A stretch of DNA of 64,000 bases from Leptolyngbya sp. KIOST-1 (GTDB taxonomy: Bacteria; Cyanobacteriota; Cyanobacteriia; Phormidesmidales; Phormidesmidaceae). The DNA is taken from assembly GCF_000763385.1 (NCBI RefSeq), contig NZ_JQFA01000002.1:3596001-3660000 (forward strand). Direction: 5' to 3'. The notes beneath the pieces are model-generated. The model had not been told where the DNA came from, searched no databases, and saw only the letters and a program-made list of their open reading frames with translations. The position numbers and the translations under genes were made by a program. Below, in pieces: positions 18,455-27,776 of this stretch; positions within the stretch are counted from its first letter, which is position 1, and the number at the start of each line of letters is the position of its first letter.

Positions 18455-19375
18455 TTGAAAATCCTACCCGCCGCGATCGCCCCAGGAGCCCCTTCCTTGT
18501 CATCCAAGTCTTTACTCCCCCTTCCGAGCCAGTTTAACCCCCCGGCACCCACCCTGGTGATTGCCGCGATCGCCTCCACGCAGCTCGGCTCGACCCTGGC
18601 CAAGAGTCTATTCAGTGAGGTTGGTCCGCTGGGGATGGTGCTGTTGCGGGTGGGACTGTCGGCGCTGGTCTTGCTGGCCTGGTGTCGGCCCCGGTGGCGC
18701 GGCCACGCCTGGGCTGACTACCGGCTGCTGGTGGCCTTTGGAATGTCGCTGGCGATCATGAATGCGCTGTTCTACTGCGCGATCGCGCGGATTCCCATCG
18801 GCGTTGCCGTGGCGCTGGAGTTTTCGGGACCGCTGACGGTGGCGCTGCTGCACTCCCGCCGCTGGCTCGACGGGCTGTGGGTGGGGCTGGCGGCCGTGGG
18901 CATTGTGCTGCTGTCGCCGCTGAATACCCCGGCCCTCGACGGGCTGGGGGTAGTGCTGGCGCTGCTGGCCGGGGTGGCCTGGGGGGCCTACATTCTGCTC
19001 TCAGCCCGGATGGGGCAGGCCTTTCGCGGGGCTGAGGGACTGGCCCTGTCGATGGCGGTGGGGGCGCTGCTGCTGCTGCCGGTGGGGGTAATTGCCGAAG
19101 GCCGGGCGCTGCTGTCGCCCCCGATTCTGCTGGTGGGGCTGGGGGTCGCCATGCTGTCGAGCACCCTGCCCTACTCCCTGGAGATGAGCGCCCTGCGGCG
19201 GCTGCCGGTGAATGTGTTTGGGGTGCTGCTGAGCCTGGAACCTGCGATCGCCGCTACGATTAGCTTTGTATGGCTAGGTGAAACCCTGACGCTGACTATG
19301 GTCGGTGCCATTGGGCTGGTCACTGTCGCGGCGGCGGGAATTTCCCTGTGCCGACCGGCCGCCAAGGCGGTTTAA
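18455..19375 (+). CDS. EamA/RhtA-type drug/metabolite exporter
   Basis: A 306-residue transporter with ten predicted helices and two EamA repeats. Family motifs include STQLGSTLAKSLFSEVGPLG, VALEFSGPLTVALL and ALRRLPVNVFGVLLSLEPA, the last typical of RhtA-like amino-acid or homoserine exporters. The start is TTG 18455: GGAGG lies eight bases upstream and the product length fits the family. An in-frame GTG at 18422 is an alternative. Extending to 18209 would overlap the DUF456 gene on the other strand with non-conserved sequence. The substrate is not predictable beyond a small metabolite. Confidence 0.85.
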   Translation: MKILPAAIAPGAPSLSSKSLLPLPSQFNPPAPTLVIAAIASTQLGSTLAKSLFSEVGPLGMVLLRVGLSALVLLAWCRPRWRGHAWADYRLLVAFGMSLAIMNALFYCAIARIPIGVAVALEFSGPLTVALLHSRRWLDGLWVGLAAVGIVLLSPLNTPALDGLGVVLALLAGVAWGAYILLSARMGQAFRGAEGLALSMAVGALLLLPVGVIAEGRALLSPPILLVGLGVAMLSSTLPYSLEMSALRRLPVNVFGVLLSLEPAIAATISFVWLGETLTLTMVGAIGLVTVAAAGISLCRPAAKAV

Positions 19376-19388
19376 TCCACCTGGTATT

Positions 19389-19480
19389 GGCGGGCAAAAA
19401 TATAACACCCTTTGCTGTGGGTGTTGGGTGCCGGGGGCCAAGGGCAGGAATGGTTGGCCAACTTGCGCCGCAGAGTACTT
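19389..19480 (+). repeat. Dispersed 92-base repeat, copy B
   Basis: Begins GGCGGGCAAAAATATAACAC and carries TTGCTGTGGGTGTTGGGTG and CAGGAATGGTTGGCCAACTT. It matches copy A (14025-14116) end to end. It lies between the EamA gene and the kinase gene. Confidence 0.8.
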
Positions 19481-19615
19481 GCCACCTCAGGGTGCGATGG
19501 GCGATCGTGCCCCCTGGCCAGTCGCGCAAATGCAAAGAAAGGGCGGCGGTGGAGATAAACCACCTGCATTCCGTGGAACACTGTTGCTACACAGGGAGTG
19601 CATTCAACGTCGGCC

Positions 19616-21727
19616 ATGAGTCTTTGTATCAACCCAGGGTGTCGCCAGCCCAACCATCCCGACAACGGCAGCCGTACGGCCTGCGCGGCCTGTGGGTCAG
19701 CGCTGGTGCTCCAGGGTCGCTACCGGGTGATGCGCCTGATCAGCAGCGACAGTGGCTTTGGTCGCGTGTACGAAGCCTATGAGCGCAACGTTCCCAAAGT
19801 GCTCAAGGTGCTCAAGGAAAGCCATAACGCCAACGGCAAGGTGGTTGAGCTGTTTCGCCGCGAGGCTCAGGTGCTGAGCCAACTGAACCACCCCGGCGTG
19901 CCTCGGGTGGAGCCGGAAGGCTACTTTCTCTACTCGCCAGTCGGTCGCGCCGAGCCCTTGCACTGCCTGATTATGGAGAAGATCGAAGGCCCCAACCTAA
20001 AGCAGTGGATGGTGCAGCAGGGCAACCATCCCATCAGTGAAAAGCAGGCCATGCTGTGGCTCACCCAGATCGCCGATGTGCTGGATCTGGTGCACCAGCA
20101 CCACTACTTTCACCGCGACATCAAGCCGGAAAACATCATGCTGCGGCCGTCGGGCCAGCTGGTGCTGGTCGACTTTGGCGCCGCCCGCGAAATGACCCAG
20201 ACCTATATGGCCAACCTGGGGGACAGCGGCATTACCACCGTGAGTTCGGCGGGCTATACCCCGCCAGAGCAGGAGCATGGCCAGGCGGTGCCCCAGTCCG
20301 ATTTCTATGCCCTGGGCCGGACATTGATTTACTTAATGACGGCCAGATTGCCCAACGACCCATCGATCTATAACTCGCGCACTAACGCGTTTGCCTGGCG
20401 ACCCCTGGCACCGCACATCTCAGCCCCCCTGGCCGATCTGGTCAATGACCTGATTGCCCCGGCGGCGGCCAATCGCCCCCAGAATACGGCCGTGATTCTG
20501 GAGCGGCTGGCCCAGGTGCGCTCGCGTCAGGCGTCGGGACTGCCCCGGCTGACGGCCCATGCGCCGATCCCCTGGCCGAAAACAACCCTCAACCCTGGCC
20601 AGGCCGAAACGGTGGCCGATCCGGCGAGCAGCTTTTTGCCCCCCTGGCTCGATCAGCGCCCCTGGCTATTGGCGGGCCTGACCGGGCTGGCTCTGGCGGT
20701 GCCCTTAGGCTGGTACGCCCTCAGTCGGGGCCTGCCCCCCTTTGGGGCAGAAGCACCCAGGGTTGAAGCTCCTGTCCTCCAGGAGTTAACCGTCAGCGCT
20801 GTGGACGAGCTCACCGGGCACACCGCCGACATCTACGACCTGCTGCTGCTGCGCGATGGCAATACCCTGATCTCAGCCAGCGCCGATGACACCGTCCGTA
20901 TCTGGGACGTGGAGACGGGGACGTTACGCCACACCTTGGAGCATCCCAATGTGGTAAATGCCATTGCCACCACTACCGATCAGACCACGCTGATCAGCGC
21001 TGGCGACGATCGCACCATTCGCTTTTGGTCGCTGCCCGATGGTCGCCCCCTGGGGCAGATCGACAATGCCCACGGCACCACCGTCCGAGCCCTGGAGGTA
21101 GACCGCAGTGGCCGCATCCTGGTCAGCGCCGACAGTGCCGGGACCATTCAGTTCTGGCCCTTGACGGACAGCACGGGAGTGCCCAACCTGGCTGCCCTAA
21201 CACCGGATAACGCCCTCCGTACCCTCAGGGCCGACGGCACCGTCAACGATCTGCTGTTTACCCGCGACAACAGCCGGTTGATCAGCGGTGGCAACAGCCT
21301 CCAGATCTGGAATCTGGACGACCTGGGCGGGTCGGAAGATGGGGGCGAGTCGGTCACGCTGACGGGTCACACCAGCTTTGTCAACCGCATTGATATTACC
21401 GGCGACGACAATACCCTGATCAGCGCCTCCGCCGACCAGAATGTGCTGCTCTGGGATATGGCTACCTACGACCAAATTGCCGCCCTCAAGGGCCACCGCA
21501 GCTACGTCAACACCCTGCGTCTGGAGGGGCAGCGCCTGTGGAGTGCCGACGCCGACAAGACCATCCTGGTGTGGGATCTGCAGGCTCAGGCTCCGGTGCA
21601 GCGCATCGGCGGCTTTACCACCGATATCTGGCGCTTTACCGTGCGGCCAAACGGTCAAATAATCACCATCGGCGGCAGTCAGCCCTTTATTCGGCGGTGG
21701 CGCTTGGAGCCGCCCTCGGGATCCTGA
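19616..21727 (+). CDS. Serine/threonine protein kinase with WD40-like repeats
   Basis: A 703-residue protein with the usual cyanobacterial kinase start MSLCINPGCRQPNHPD, a four-Cys zinc ribbon (C4, C9 and the CAAC pair). The kinase domain (about 35-300) has Lys in VPKVLKVLK, the catalytic loop HRDIKPENIM and DFGAARE. Residues 300-350 are Pro-rich, then one transmembrane helix (PWLLAGLTGLALAVPLGWYA). The outer part (about 385-700) contains WD40 repeats, for example LTGHTADIYDLLLLRDGN and SASADDTVRIWD. It probably senses by the repeats and signals through the cytoplasmic kinase. An upstream GTG at 19598 is less likely. Confidence 0.92.
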   Translation: MSLCINPGCRQPNHPDNGSRTACAACGSALVLQGRYRVMRLISSDSGFGRVYEAYERNVPKVLKVLKESHNANGKVVELFRREAQVLSQLNHPGVPRVEPEGYFLYSPVGRAEPLHCLIMEKIEGPNLKQWMVQQGNHPISEKQAMLWLTQIADVLDLVHQHHYFHRDIKPENIMLRPSGQLVLVDFGAAREMTQTYMANLGDSGITTVSSAGYTPPEQEHGQAVPQSDFYALGRTLIYLMTARLPNDPSIYNSRTNAFAWRPLAPHISAPLADLVNDLIAPAAANRPQNTAVILERLAQVRSRQASGLPRLTAHAPIPWPKTTLNPGQAETVADPASSFLPPWLDQRPWLLAGLTGLALAVPLGWYALSRGLPPFGAEAPRVEAPVLQELTVSAVDELTGHTADIYDLLLLRDGNTLISASADDTVRIWDVETGTLRHTLEHPNVVNAIATTTDQTTLISAGDDRTIRFWSLPDGRPLGQIDNAHGTTVRALEVDRSGRILVSADSAGTIQFWPLTDSTGVPNLAALTPDNALRTLRADGTVNDLLFTRDNSRLISGGNSLQIWNLDDLGGSEDGGESVTLTGHTSFVNRIDITGDDNTLISASADQNVLLWDMATYDQIAALKGHRSYVNTLRLEGQRLWSADADKTILVWDLQAQAPVQRIGGFTTDIWRFTVRPNGQIITIGGSQPFIRRWRLEPPSGS

Positions 21728-21735
21728 CCTGCGGC

Positions 21736-22554
21736 CTAGCGCCTGGCGGCTTCCAGCACCTTGCGGTGGTGAATGTCGAAGCGATCGCCGTGGGCCAGCA
21801 GGTGCAGCTGTAGCCCGTGAATGCTGAGCGGATCGGCGGCGGAGATGTCGGGTTCGTTGGTGTGGGTCATGTGGGCCGGGTCTACCACGGCAATCACTCC
21901 TTTGCCAATTACCCGAAAGCTGCCGTCGCCCTCGAACAGGGCGCAGGTGTCTTCGTCGATGCCCAGACCCAGGCGGTTGGGCTGCATGGCCATGGCGCTC
22001 ATCAGTCGGGCCATCCGGTTGCGGTTGTGGAAATGTTGGTCGACAATCACCTCGGGCACAAAGCCCAGGCCAATTGCCATATCCACCAGGGAGCGGTTGG
22101 GGGACTCGCCGCTGCCGCCCCCGGCAATCATGTGGTGGCCCATGACGGCGGCCCCGGCGCTGGTGCCCCCCAGGGTGATTTCCCCCAGCTGGGCCCGCTG
22201 GCGCACCACGTCAATCAGGGGAGTGTCGGCCAGTAGGCCGCACAGCCGTACCTGGTCGCCGCCGGTAATAAACACCCCGGTGCAGGGTTCGACCACGGTT
22301 TTCCAGCTGGGGTCTTCGCCCTGACCGCGATCGCGAATGTCCATCACTACCGTATCGGCAGCCCCCATATCGGCAAAAATCTGCTGGTAGCGGGCCGAAA
22401 TCGCCACTGGATCCCGCGAAGCGCAGGGAATGATCCCAATGGTCGCCCCTATCCCCCCCGACCGCTCGAAAAAGGTGTGCAGTATTTCCTTGCCGTGGAT
22501 TTTATCTTCTGCGCCGCCAATGGCCAGAATAGCGTGGTGCTTAACGGAAGACAT
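21736..22554 (-). CDS. cphB: Cyanophycinase
   Basis: A 272-residue serine exopeptidase of the S51 family. The start is HAILAIGGAEDK, and the nucleophile Ser is in LGGTSAGAAVMGHHMI (about residue 132). FITGGDQVRL, the conserved DQHFHNRNRMARL and GLGIDEDTCALF are also present. Cyanophycinase releases beta-Asp-Arg dipeptides from cyanophycin, the nitrogen storage polymer. The synthetase gene cphA, often adjacent in cyanobacteria, is not in the window. The gene is divergent from trmD across a 177-base gap that contains a long inverted repeat. Confidence 0.93.
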   Translation of the reverse strand: MSSVKHHAILAIGGAEDKIHGKEILHTFFERSGGIGATIGIIPCASRDPVAISARYQQIFADMGAADTVVMDIRDRGQGEDPSWKTVVEPCTGVFITGGDQVRLCGLLADTPLIDVVRQRAQLGEITLGGTSAGAAVMGHHMIAGGGSGESPNRSLVDMAIGLGFVPEVIVDQHFHNRNRMARLMSAMAMQPNRLGLGIDEDTCALFEGDGSFRVIGKGVIAVVDPAHMTHTNEPDISAADPLSIHGLQLHLLAHGDRFDIHHRKVLEAARR

Positions 22555-22623
22555 GGGCCGCTCAACAAAGGGACGAGAATTGCTACCTAGACGCGATTAC
22601 TGCATGATAGAGAGCGTTATATC

Positions 22624-22682
22624 CCAAGTCCAGCTTCAGATCTGTAGTTTTTCTACAGGACAGACTCCAGTTTTGGACTTGG
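22624..22682. promoter_or_regulatory. Nested inverted repeat between cphB and trmD
   Basis: Outer arms CCAAGTCCA and TGGACTTGG (22624-22632, 22674-22682) and an inner hairpin CTGTAG-TTTTT-CTACAG (22642-22658). It would fold into a two-tier stem-loop in either transcript. It could be an operator or a leader structure of trmD. Confidence 0.4.
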
Positions 22683-22731
22683 ATGACGTTAGATCCACCC
22701 ATCAGGTCTTAGGGCCTCAGCAGTCTAGGCT

Positions 22732-23460
22732 ATGACAACTGGCATCCCCAGGGCTTCCCATCTGAGAATAGACGTTGTCAGCCTGTTTCCAGACTTTTTC
22801 ACATCTCCCCTGGAGTCAGGGCTGATTGGTAAAGCCCTGGCGCGCCAGATTGCAGAAATTCATCTTACCAACCCAAGGGACTTTACAACGGATAAGCACC
22901 ACCGGGTGGACGATGAACCCTACGGCGGCGGGGTGGGCATGCTGATGAAGCCCGACCCGATCTTTGCGGCGGTGGAATCGCTACCGCTGCTGCCCCGACG
23001 CGAAGTGATTTTGCTCACCCCCCAGGGGGAGGCCATGACCCAGGATCTGTTTCGCCACCTGGTCAACCTCGATCAGCTGGTGCTGGTCTGCGGCCACTAC
23101 GAGGGCGTGGATGAGCGGGTCGGCCACCTGCTGACCCGCGAGGTGTCCCTGGGTGACTTTGTGCTCACCTGCGGTGAAATTCCGGCCCTGGCGCTGATTA
23201 ATGGGGTGGTGCGGCTGCTGCCGGGCACCGTGGGCAAAACCGACTCCCTGCGCTACGAGAGCTTTGAGACGCCGCTGCTCGACTACCCCCAGTACACCCG
23301 TCCAGCCAGCTTTCGCGGCTGGGAGGTGCCGGAGGTATTGCGATCGGGCAACCACGAGGCGATCGCCCAATGGCGGCGCGAGCAGCAAATCGAGCGCACC
23401 CGGCAGCGGCGACCGGATTTGTACGAGCGGTGGATGCGGGAGGGTGGGGAGGGGGAGTAG
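22732..23460 (+). CDS. trmD: tRNA (guanine-N1)-methyltransferase TrmD
   Basis: A 242-residue protein of usual length. It has the SPOUT-fold motifs RIDVVSLFPDFF, the conserved VDDEPYGGGVGMLMKPDPIF, LVCGHYEGVDERV and LGDFVLTCGEIPAL, plus PEVLRSGNH near the C-terminus. It methylates N1 of G37 in tRNAs to prevent frameshifting, using S-adenosylmethionine bound in a trefoil knot. ispF follows 124 bases downstream on the same strand, an order also found in other cyanobacteria. Confidence 0.96.
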   Translation: MTTGIPRASHLRIDVVSLFPDFFTSPLESGLIGKALARQIAEIHLTNPRDFTTDKHHRVDDEPYGGGVGMLMKPDPIFAAVESLPLLPRREVILLTPQGEAMTQDLFRHLVNLDQLVLVCGHYEGVDERVGHLLTREVSLGDFVLTCGEIPALALINGVVRLLPGTVGKTDSLRYESFETPLLDYPQYTRPASFRGWEVPEVLRSGNHEAIAQWRREQQIERTRQRRPDLYERWMREGGEGE

Positions 23461-23584
23461 GTGAGTGGATGGGTAGATGAGGAGGGTGAGGGGATTAGGA
23501 GGGTGAGGGTGCATTAGCGCAGCAATGCACCGTTTAGGAGAACGTATTTAGCCAGAGAATTTAGGAAAATAGGGGCGGGAAATT

Positions 23585-24064
23585 ATGGGGATCAGGATTG
23601 GCAATGGCTACGACATTCATCGGCTGGTGGAGGGGCGATCGCTGATTCTGGGCGGCGTCACCATTCCCCACACCCTGGGGCTCGACGGCCACAGCGATGC
23701 CGATGTGCTGACCCACGCCATCATGGATGCCCTGCTGGGGGCATTGAGCCTGGGCGACATTGGCCTCTACTTCCCCCCCGGTGATCCCCAGTGGGCGGGT
23801 GCCGATAGTCTGCAGCTGCTGGCCCAGGTAAATGCCATGGTGCAGCAGCGAGGCTGGCAGATCGGCAACATTGACTCCGTGGTGGTGGCCGAACAGCCCA
23901 AGCTCAAGCCCCACATTGAGGCAATGCGATCGCGGCTAGCCGACAAACTGGGCCTCGCTCCAGATCAGGTCGGTGTAAAAGCGACTACCAACGAAAAACT
24001 GGGGCCGGTGGGTCGCCAGGAAGGCATCGCGGCCTACGCAGTGGCCCTGCTGACAGCGGCCTAG
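23585..24064 (+). CDS. ispF: 2-C-methyl-D-erythritol 2,4-cyclodiphosphate synthase
   Basis: A 159-residue protein of usual IspF length. Metal-binding residues are in GYDIHRL (Asp and His) and [20 protein letters not shown]. Other family motifs are [10 protein letters not shown] and [19 protein letters not shown]. It makes MEcPP in the non-mevalonate isoprenoid pathway that supplies carotenoids, quinones and the chlorophyll phytol tail. A hairpin with arms GTCAGCGT and ACGCTGAC follows 34 bases after the stop. Confidence 0.96.
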   Translation: MGIRIGNGYDIHRLVEGRSLILGGVTIPHTLGLDGHSDADVLTHAIMDALLGALSLGDIGLYFPPGDPQWAGADSLQLLAQVNAMVQQRGWQIGNIDSVVVAEQPKLKPHIEAMRSRLADKLGLAPDQVGVKATTNEKLGPVGRQEGIAAYAVALLTAA

Positions 24065-24562
24065 GGCGTGGCAACAGCCTGGCCAAATCCCGTTGACGTC
24101 AGCGTTGCTACGCTGACCCAAAATACAGGCGAGGGGCTGTAGCCCTTGGTTCTTGAGCATCAGAGGCCAATTGGGAACAACCCTTAAAGCAGTCCTGATG
24201 GCGTTCAGGGTGTTCACGGCGGCCCATGGGAAAAAACCATCACCCGACTTTTCTCCCAGGAACTTTTTCTAAGTCCCTGGGTCAAACTACTTTGTAAAGC
24301 CTTTATGAGCCAGTACCAAGGCTTGGTGAACTTGACCTGAATTAAGTTCTGCAATGGTTGTAAAAGCTACTTAATCTAGCTGGGGAACGCGTAAAGTACT
24401 TTATAATATCTTCAAGTTTGCTGACGACTGAGCGTGAACTTGATGGTATTGCCTTTGCATCTACTGTGAGCGTTGATTCAGGTCTTGCCTTGAGGCGAAT
24501 CCGTAGCGGGTTCATAGCTGTAGGTGCTGGTATTTTCTCAGAGGCAGAGGGGTAAGGCGCAG
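24065..24562. other. Long intergenic region with two hairpins
   Basis: About 500 bases between ispF and the BON-like gene. Hairpins occur at 24098-24117 (GTCAGCGT/ACGCTGAC, TGCT loop) and 24255-24281 (CCCAGG/CCTGGG with a T-rich loop). A TATAAT element lies near 24401-24406. No coding sequence is recognised; the first hairpin may end the trmD-ispF transcript although no T-run follows. Confidence 0.4.
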
Positions 24563-24949
24563 ATGGCTAAAGTCGTAGAATCGTTAGTGGCAACGGGGCA
24601 TACCATTCGCGGGGTTTGCTATGCCCGTCCCGACTACATCAGTCAGGCGATCGCTGGGCTGGCGGCTATTCCCCCTGAGCGCGTAGGACCCGGCGGCGAG
24701 TACGATCACTACGGTTTGGCCAAGCGGATTCAGATCGGCTTTTGTGAACGGTTAGGGCGATCTGCGGTCAAGCAGTTATCGGTCAAGCAGCGGGGATCGG
24801 CGGTGATTCTCAGTGGTCAGGTGGACACCCTTGAGCTGCTCGATCAGCTGATTGAACTGGCTCTGCACACCGAAGGGACGACCCACGTGGAAGTCTATGA
24901 CGTACAGGTCAGCCGCTTGGACCTGGCCCAACCAATTAAGGTGGCTTAG
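24563..24949 (+). CDS. Small conserved protein with BON-like domain
   Basis: A 128-residue protein starting MAKVVESLVATGHTIRGVCY. The second half, SVKQRGSAVILSGQVDTLEL and ALHTEGTTHVEVYDV, resembles a BON domain, which in other proteins binds lipid or acts as an adaptor. The first half is a conserved cyanobacterial stretch including YDHYGLAKRIQIGF. No signal peptide is present, so it should be cytoplasmic. The start at 24563 is preferred over 24524 because AAGG precedes it closely and the upstream residues look random. The role is unknown. Confidence 0.65.
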   Translation: MAKVVESLVATGHTIRGVCYARPDYISQAIAGLAAIPPERVGPGGEYDHYGLAKRIQIGFCERLGRSAVKQLSVKQRGSAVILSGQVDTLELLDQLIELALHTEGTTHVEVYDVQVSRLDLAQPIKVA

Positions 24950-25026
24950 GGGCGATCGCCTGAAGTAGGCCAGGCTCTGCTGAAGGAGTCCGGGATCGGG
25001 CCCAGGGGCAGCGTCGCGGTACAGGG

Positions 25027-25953
25027 CTAGACCACGGGTTTAGTCCTGTCGTTTATCGCTAGCTGGAGGGCAGAGAGCGCCAAAATCACCAGAAACAGCG
25101 CCAGCCCCAGGGTGCAGGCGTAGCTGATTTCCAGCCGTTGAAAGGCTTGCTCGTAGATGTAGTAGACCACAGTTTTGGAGCTGTGGCGCGGACCGCCCTG
25201 GGTCATGATGTAAACTTCCTCGAAAACCTTGGTGGCTGCGATCGCCGAGATTACCCCCACCAGCACCAGATAGGGCCGCATCAGCGGCAGGGTAATATCC
25301 CAGTGGCGACGCCAGCCGTCGGAGCCATCCAGGGCTGCCGCCTCGTACAGGTCCTGGGGAATGCCCTGGAGCCCCGCCAGGTAGATCACCATGTAGTAGC
25401 CCAGCCCCTTCCACACCGTCACCGCCATGACGCTAAACAGGGCCAGGGCCGGACTGGTCAGCCAGGGAATACCGTTCTCGGTGAGCCCCAGACTTCTCAG
25501 CACCTGGTTAAACAGTCCCGTCTCGGCGTAGAGCCAGCGCCAGGCAATGCCCGCCACCACCATCGACACCACCACGGGTGAATAGTAGGCCACCCGCAGC
25601 CAGTGAATGCCCCTGAGCTGTCGGTTGACCAAAATGGCCAGCCCCAGGGGCGCGAAGGTCAAAATGGGCACTACCCCAGCCAGGTAGACGAGAGTGTTTC
25701 GCACCGTCTGCCAGAAGATGGGGTCAACCATGAGTCGCTCCAGGTTGGCGGTGCCCACCCAGGTGGGGGCCGCCGTCAGGTCCAGCCCAAAGGTGGTAAA
25801 GCTGAGGTAAAACGCCCGCAGCGCTGGCCAAAAGACCGAGATCCCCAGGGCCGCCAGGGCGGGGAGCAAAAACAGGTAGGGAATCACCCACTGGGGAAGG
25901 CTAAAGGCTGTGATCCGAGGTTTGGCCGAAGCAGGACGAGAAGATGTAATCAT
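25027..25953 (-). CDS. Sugar ABC transporter permease (MalF/UgpA type)
   Basis: A 308-residue membrane protein with six predicted helices. The cytoplasmic EAA loop is present as LYEAAALDGSDGWRRHWDIT. Other typical stretches are WVIPYLFLLPALAALGISVF, WQTVRNTLVYLAG and KVFEEVYIMTQGGPRHSSKT. Permeases of this type work as heterodimers with a MalG-type partner, an ATPase and a binding protein for sugars, polyols or glycerol phosphates. None of these is next to it, so it is a scattered subunit. ATG 25953 is used; a TTG lies one codon upstream. Confidence 0.88.
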   Translation of the reverse strand: MITSSRPASAKPRITAFSLPQWVIPYLFLLPALAALGISVFWPALRAFYLSFTTFGLDLTAAPTWVGTANLERLMVDPIFWQTVRNTLVYLAGVVPILTFAPLGLAILVNRQLRGIHWLRVAYYSPVVVSMVVAGIAWRWLYAETGLFNQVLRSLGLTENGIPWLTSPALALFSVMAVTVWKGLGYYMVIYLAGLQGIPQDLYEAAALDGSDGWRRHWDITLPLMRPYLVLVGVISAIAATKVFEEVYIMTQGGPRHSSKTVVYYIYEQAFQRLEISYACTLGLALFLVILALSALQLAINDRTKPVV

Positions 25954-26136
25954 CAATCAACTGATAAAGCTCGATTAACTCTGACCGAATGCGGATAGCT
26001 AGAGTGGCTGCACCTGAATTCACAGTCAAACTTTGGTGGATTCGATCGACAGCGCAGTTGCGGCGGAGCCGCCTCGATACTAAAGGCTATCCCTAGACAT
26101 CAACGACATCTGAGCTGAAGGGATGCCCAAGTTTGG

Positions 26137-27627
26137 TTACCCCAGCAGTGGCGTTAAATCTAGATGCTCGCTCACCGCTTCGGTCAACTCATTCAACACC
26201 GCCTCGCGCTGTTCGCGGTAGTTGGGGATGCCGGTGGGCAGCGACCCCAGCCCCCGCTGCTGGCGCAGGCGGTTGAGCCAGGCTCGACGCCAGGGGCCGT
26301 TGTCGAAGATGCCGTGCAGGTAGGTGCCCCACAGCGACTGGCTGGCATCCACTACTCCCAGGCTGCGGTCCTCGAAGAGAAACTCAAACTTAGTGCCATT
26401 CTGGTCTTCGCCTTCGGAGAGGATGAGCTGGGTGCGGCCCTGGTGCAGTTCGTAGCCCGACACCGGCAGCCCTTCCTGGGGAAAGCGAGAGCTAACGGTG
26501 CGCTGACGGGCAATTTTTTGTTGGGTAATTACCGTGCGCAGGGGGAAGAGATCCAGCCCCGGGAAGCGGCCTTCGTGGCCCTCAATGCCCTCGGGGTCGG
26601 CCAAAAACTGGCCCATCATCTGAAAACCGCCGCAGACGCCCATGACGGTCCCCCCCGCCGCCACGTAGTTTTGAATCTCTTCGGCCATGCCAGTGCGCTG
26701 CAGGATCAGCAGGTCGGCGATCGTCGTCTTGGTGCCGGGGATAATTACCGCGTCGGGGTAGCTGAGTTTTTCCTTCGGGCTGAGGTAGACCACCCGCACG
26801 TTGGGCTCGGCCTCCAGGGGGTCGAAGTCGGTGAAGTTGGAAATGCGGGGCAGGCGAATGACGGCAATGGTGATGTCGGCCTGCTTTTTGCTGCCGGGGG
26901 TGCGATCGAGCAGGCTGAGGGAGTCTTCGGCGGGCAGGGCGTTTTCAATCCAGGGCACCACGCCAAGCACCGGAATGCCGGTGCGCTCTTTGATCCACTG
27001 TAGTCCCGGTTCAAGCACCTCGCGCTGGCCGCGAAACTTGTTGATGATGATGCCCTTGACCAGGGCGCGCTCGTCGGGCTCCATCAGCTCTAGGGTGCCG
27101 ACAATGTGGGCGAAGACGCCGCCGCGATCGATATCGGCCACCAGCACCGTGGGGGCGTTGAGGTGTTTGGCGATGCGCATGTTGGTGAGGTCGCGGTGCT
27201 TGAGGTTGACCTCAACGGGGCTGCCGGCCCCCTCACAAACCAAAAAGTCAAAGTCTTGGGCGAGGCGGGTGAGGCTTTCCTGAATCGCCTGCCAGCCCTG
27301 GTCGAAGAAATTTTCGTAGTACTGGGTGGCGGTGGTGCGCCCCACCGCTCGGCCCTTGAGAATGACTTGGGATGTCATATCGCCCTGGGGCTTGAGCAAA
27401 ATGGGGTTCATTTCCACCTGGGGAGAAACCCCTGCGGCCCAGGCCTGTACCGCTTGAGCGTAGCCCATTTCGCCGCCGCTGGTAGTGACGTAGGAGTTGA
27501 GGGCCATATTTTGCCCTTTGAAGGGCGCGACTCGCCAGCCCCGGCGGCTGAGTATACGGCACAGGGCTGTGGTAATTAGGGACTTGCCTGCGTGGGAGGC
27601 TGTTCCCACTACCATGATGGCGCGCAT
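26137..27627 (-). CDS. cobQ: Cobyric acid synthase
   Basis: A 496-residue protein with the two CobQ domains. The N-terminal dethiobiotin-synthetase-like ATPase has MVVGTASHAGKSLITTAL, FKGQNMALNSYVT and EMGYAQAVQAWAAG. The C-terminal glutamine amidotransferase-like domain has the nucleophile in MGVCGGFQMMG and the His motif LWGTYLHGIFDN. It amidates four side chains of adenosylcobyrinic acid diamide in B12 (pseudocobalamin) synthesis. GGAGA lies seven bases before the ATG. No other cob genes and no cobalamin riboswitch are nearby. Confidence 0.95.
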   Translation of the reverse strand: MRAIMVVGTASHAGKSLITTALCRILSRRGWRVAPFKGQNMALNSYVTTSGGEMGYAQAVQAWAAGVSPQVEMNPILLKPQGDMTSQVILKGRAVGRTTATQYYENFFDQGWQAIQESLTRLAQDFDFLVCEGAGSPVEVNLKHRDLTNMRIAKHLNAPTVLVADIDRGGVFAHIVGTLELMEPDERALVKGIIINKFRGQREVLEPGLQWIKERTGIPVLGVVPWIENALPAEDSLSLLDRTPGSKKQADITIAVIRLPRISNFTDFDPLEAEPNVRVVYLSPKEKLSYPDAVIIPGTKTTIADLLILQRTGMAEEIQNYVAAGGTVMGVCGGFQMMGQFLADPEGIEGHEGRFPGLDLFPLRTVITQQKIARQRTVSSRFPQEGLPVSGYELHQGRTQLILSEGEDQNGTKFEFLFEDRSLGVVDASQSLWGTYLHGIFDNGPWRRAWLNRLRQQRGLGSLPTGIPNYREQREAVLNELTEAVSEHLDLTPLLG

Positions 27628-27776
27628 GGAGCGTCTCCAAAGTTGAATAGAATGTTGCTGACTGTGGGGCTGTAGTATGGGCTGATGCCTGCTCTACAGC
27701 CTCTCCTTTGGCAGATTCTTCAGGAACAACACAACCCGTCAGGACAATAGTAGCCCTATCGGCGGCTGGGGGCGGG

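Noticed and set aside
22645..22657. NtcA box between cphB and trmD
   Set aside because: The spacer between GTA and TAC is seven bases, and the sequence is better explained as a hairpin.
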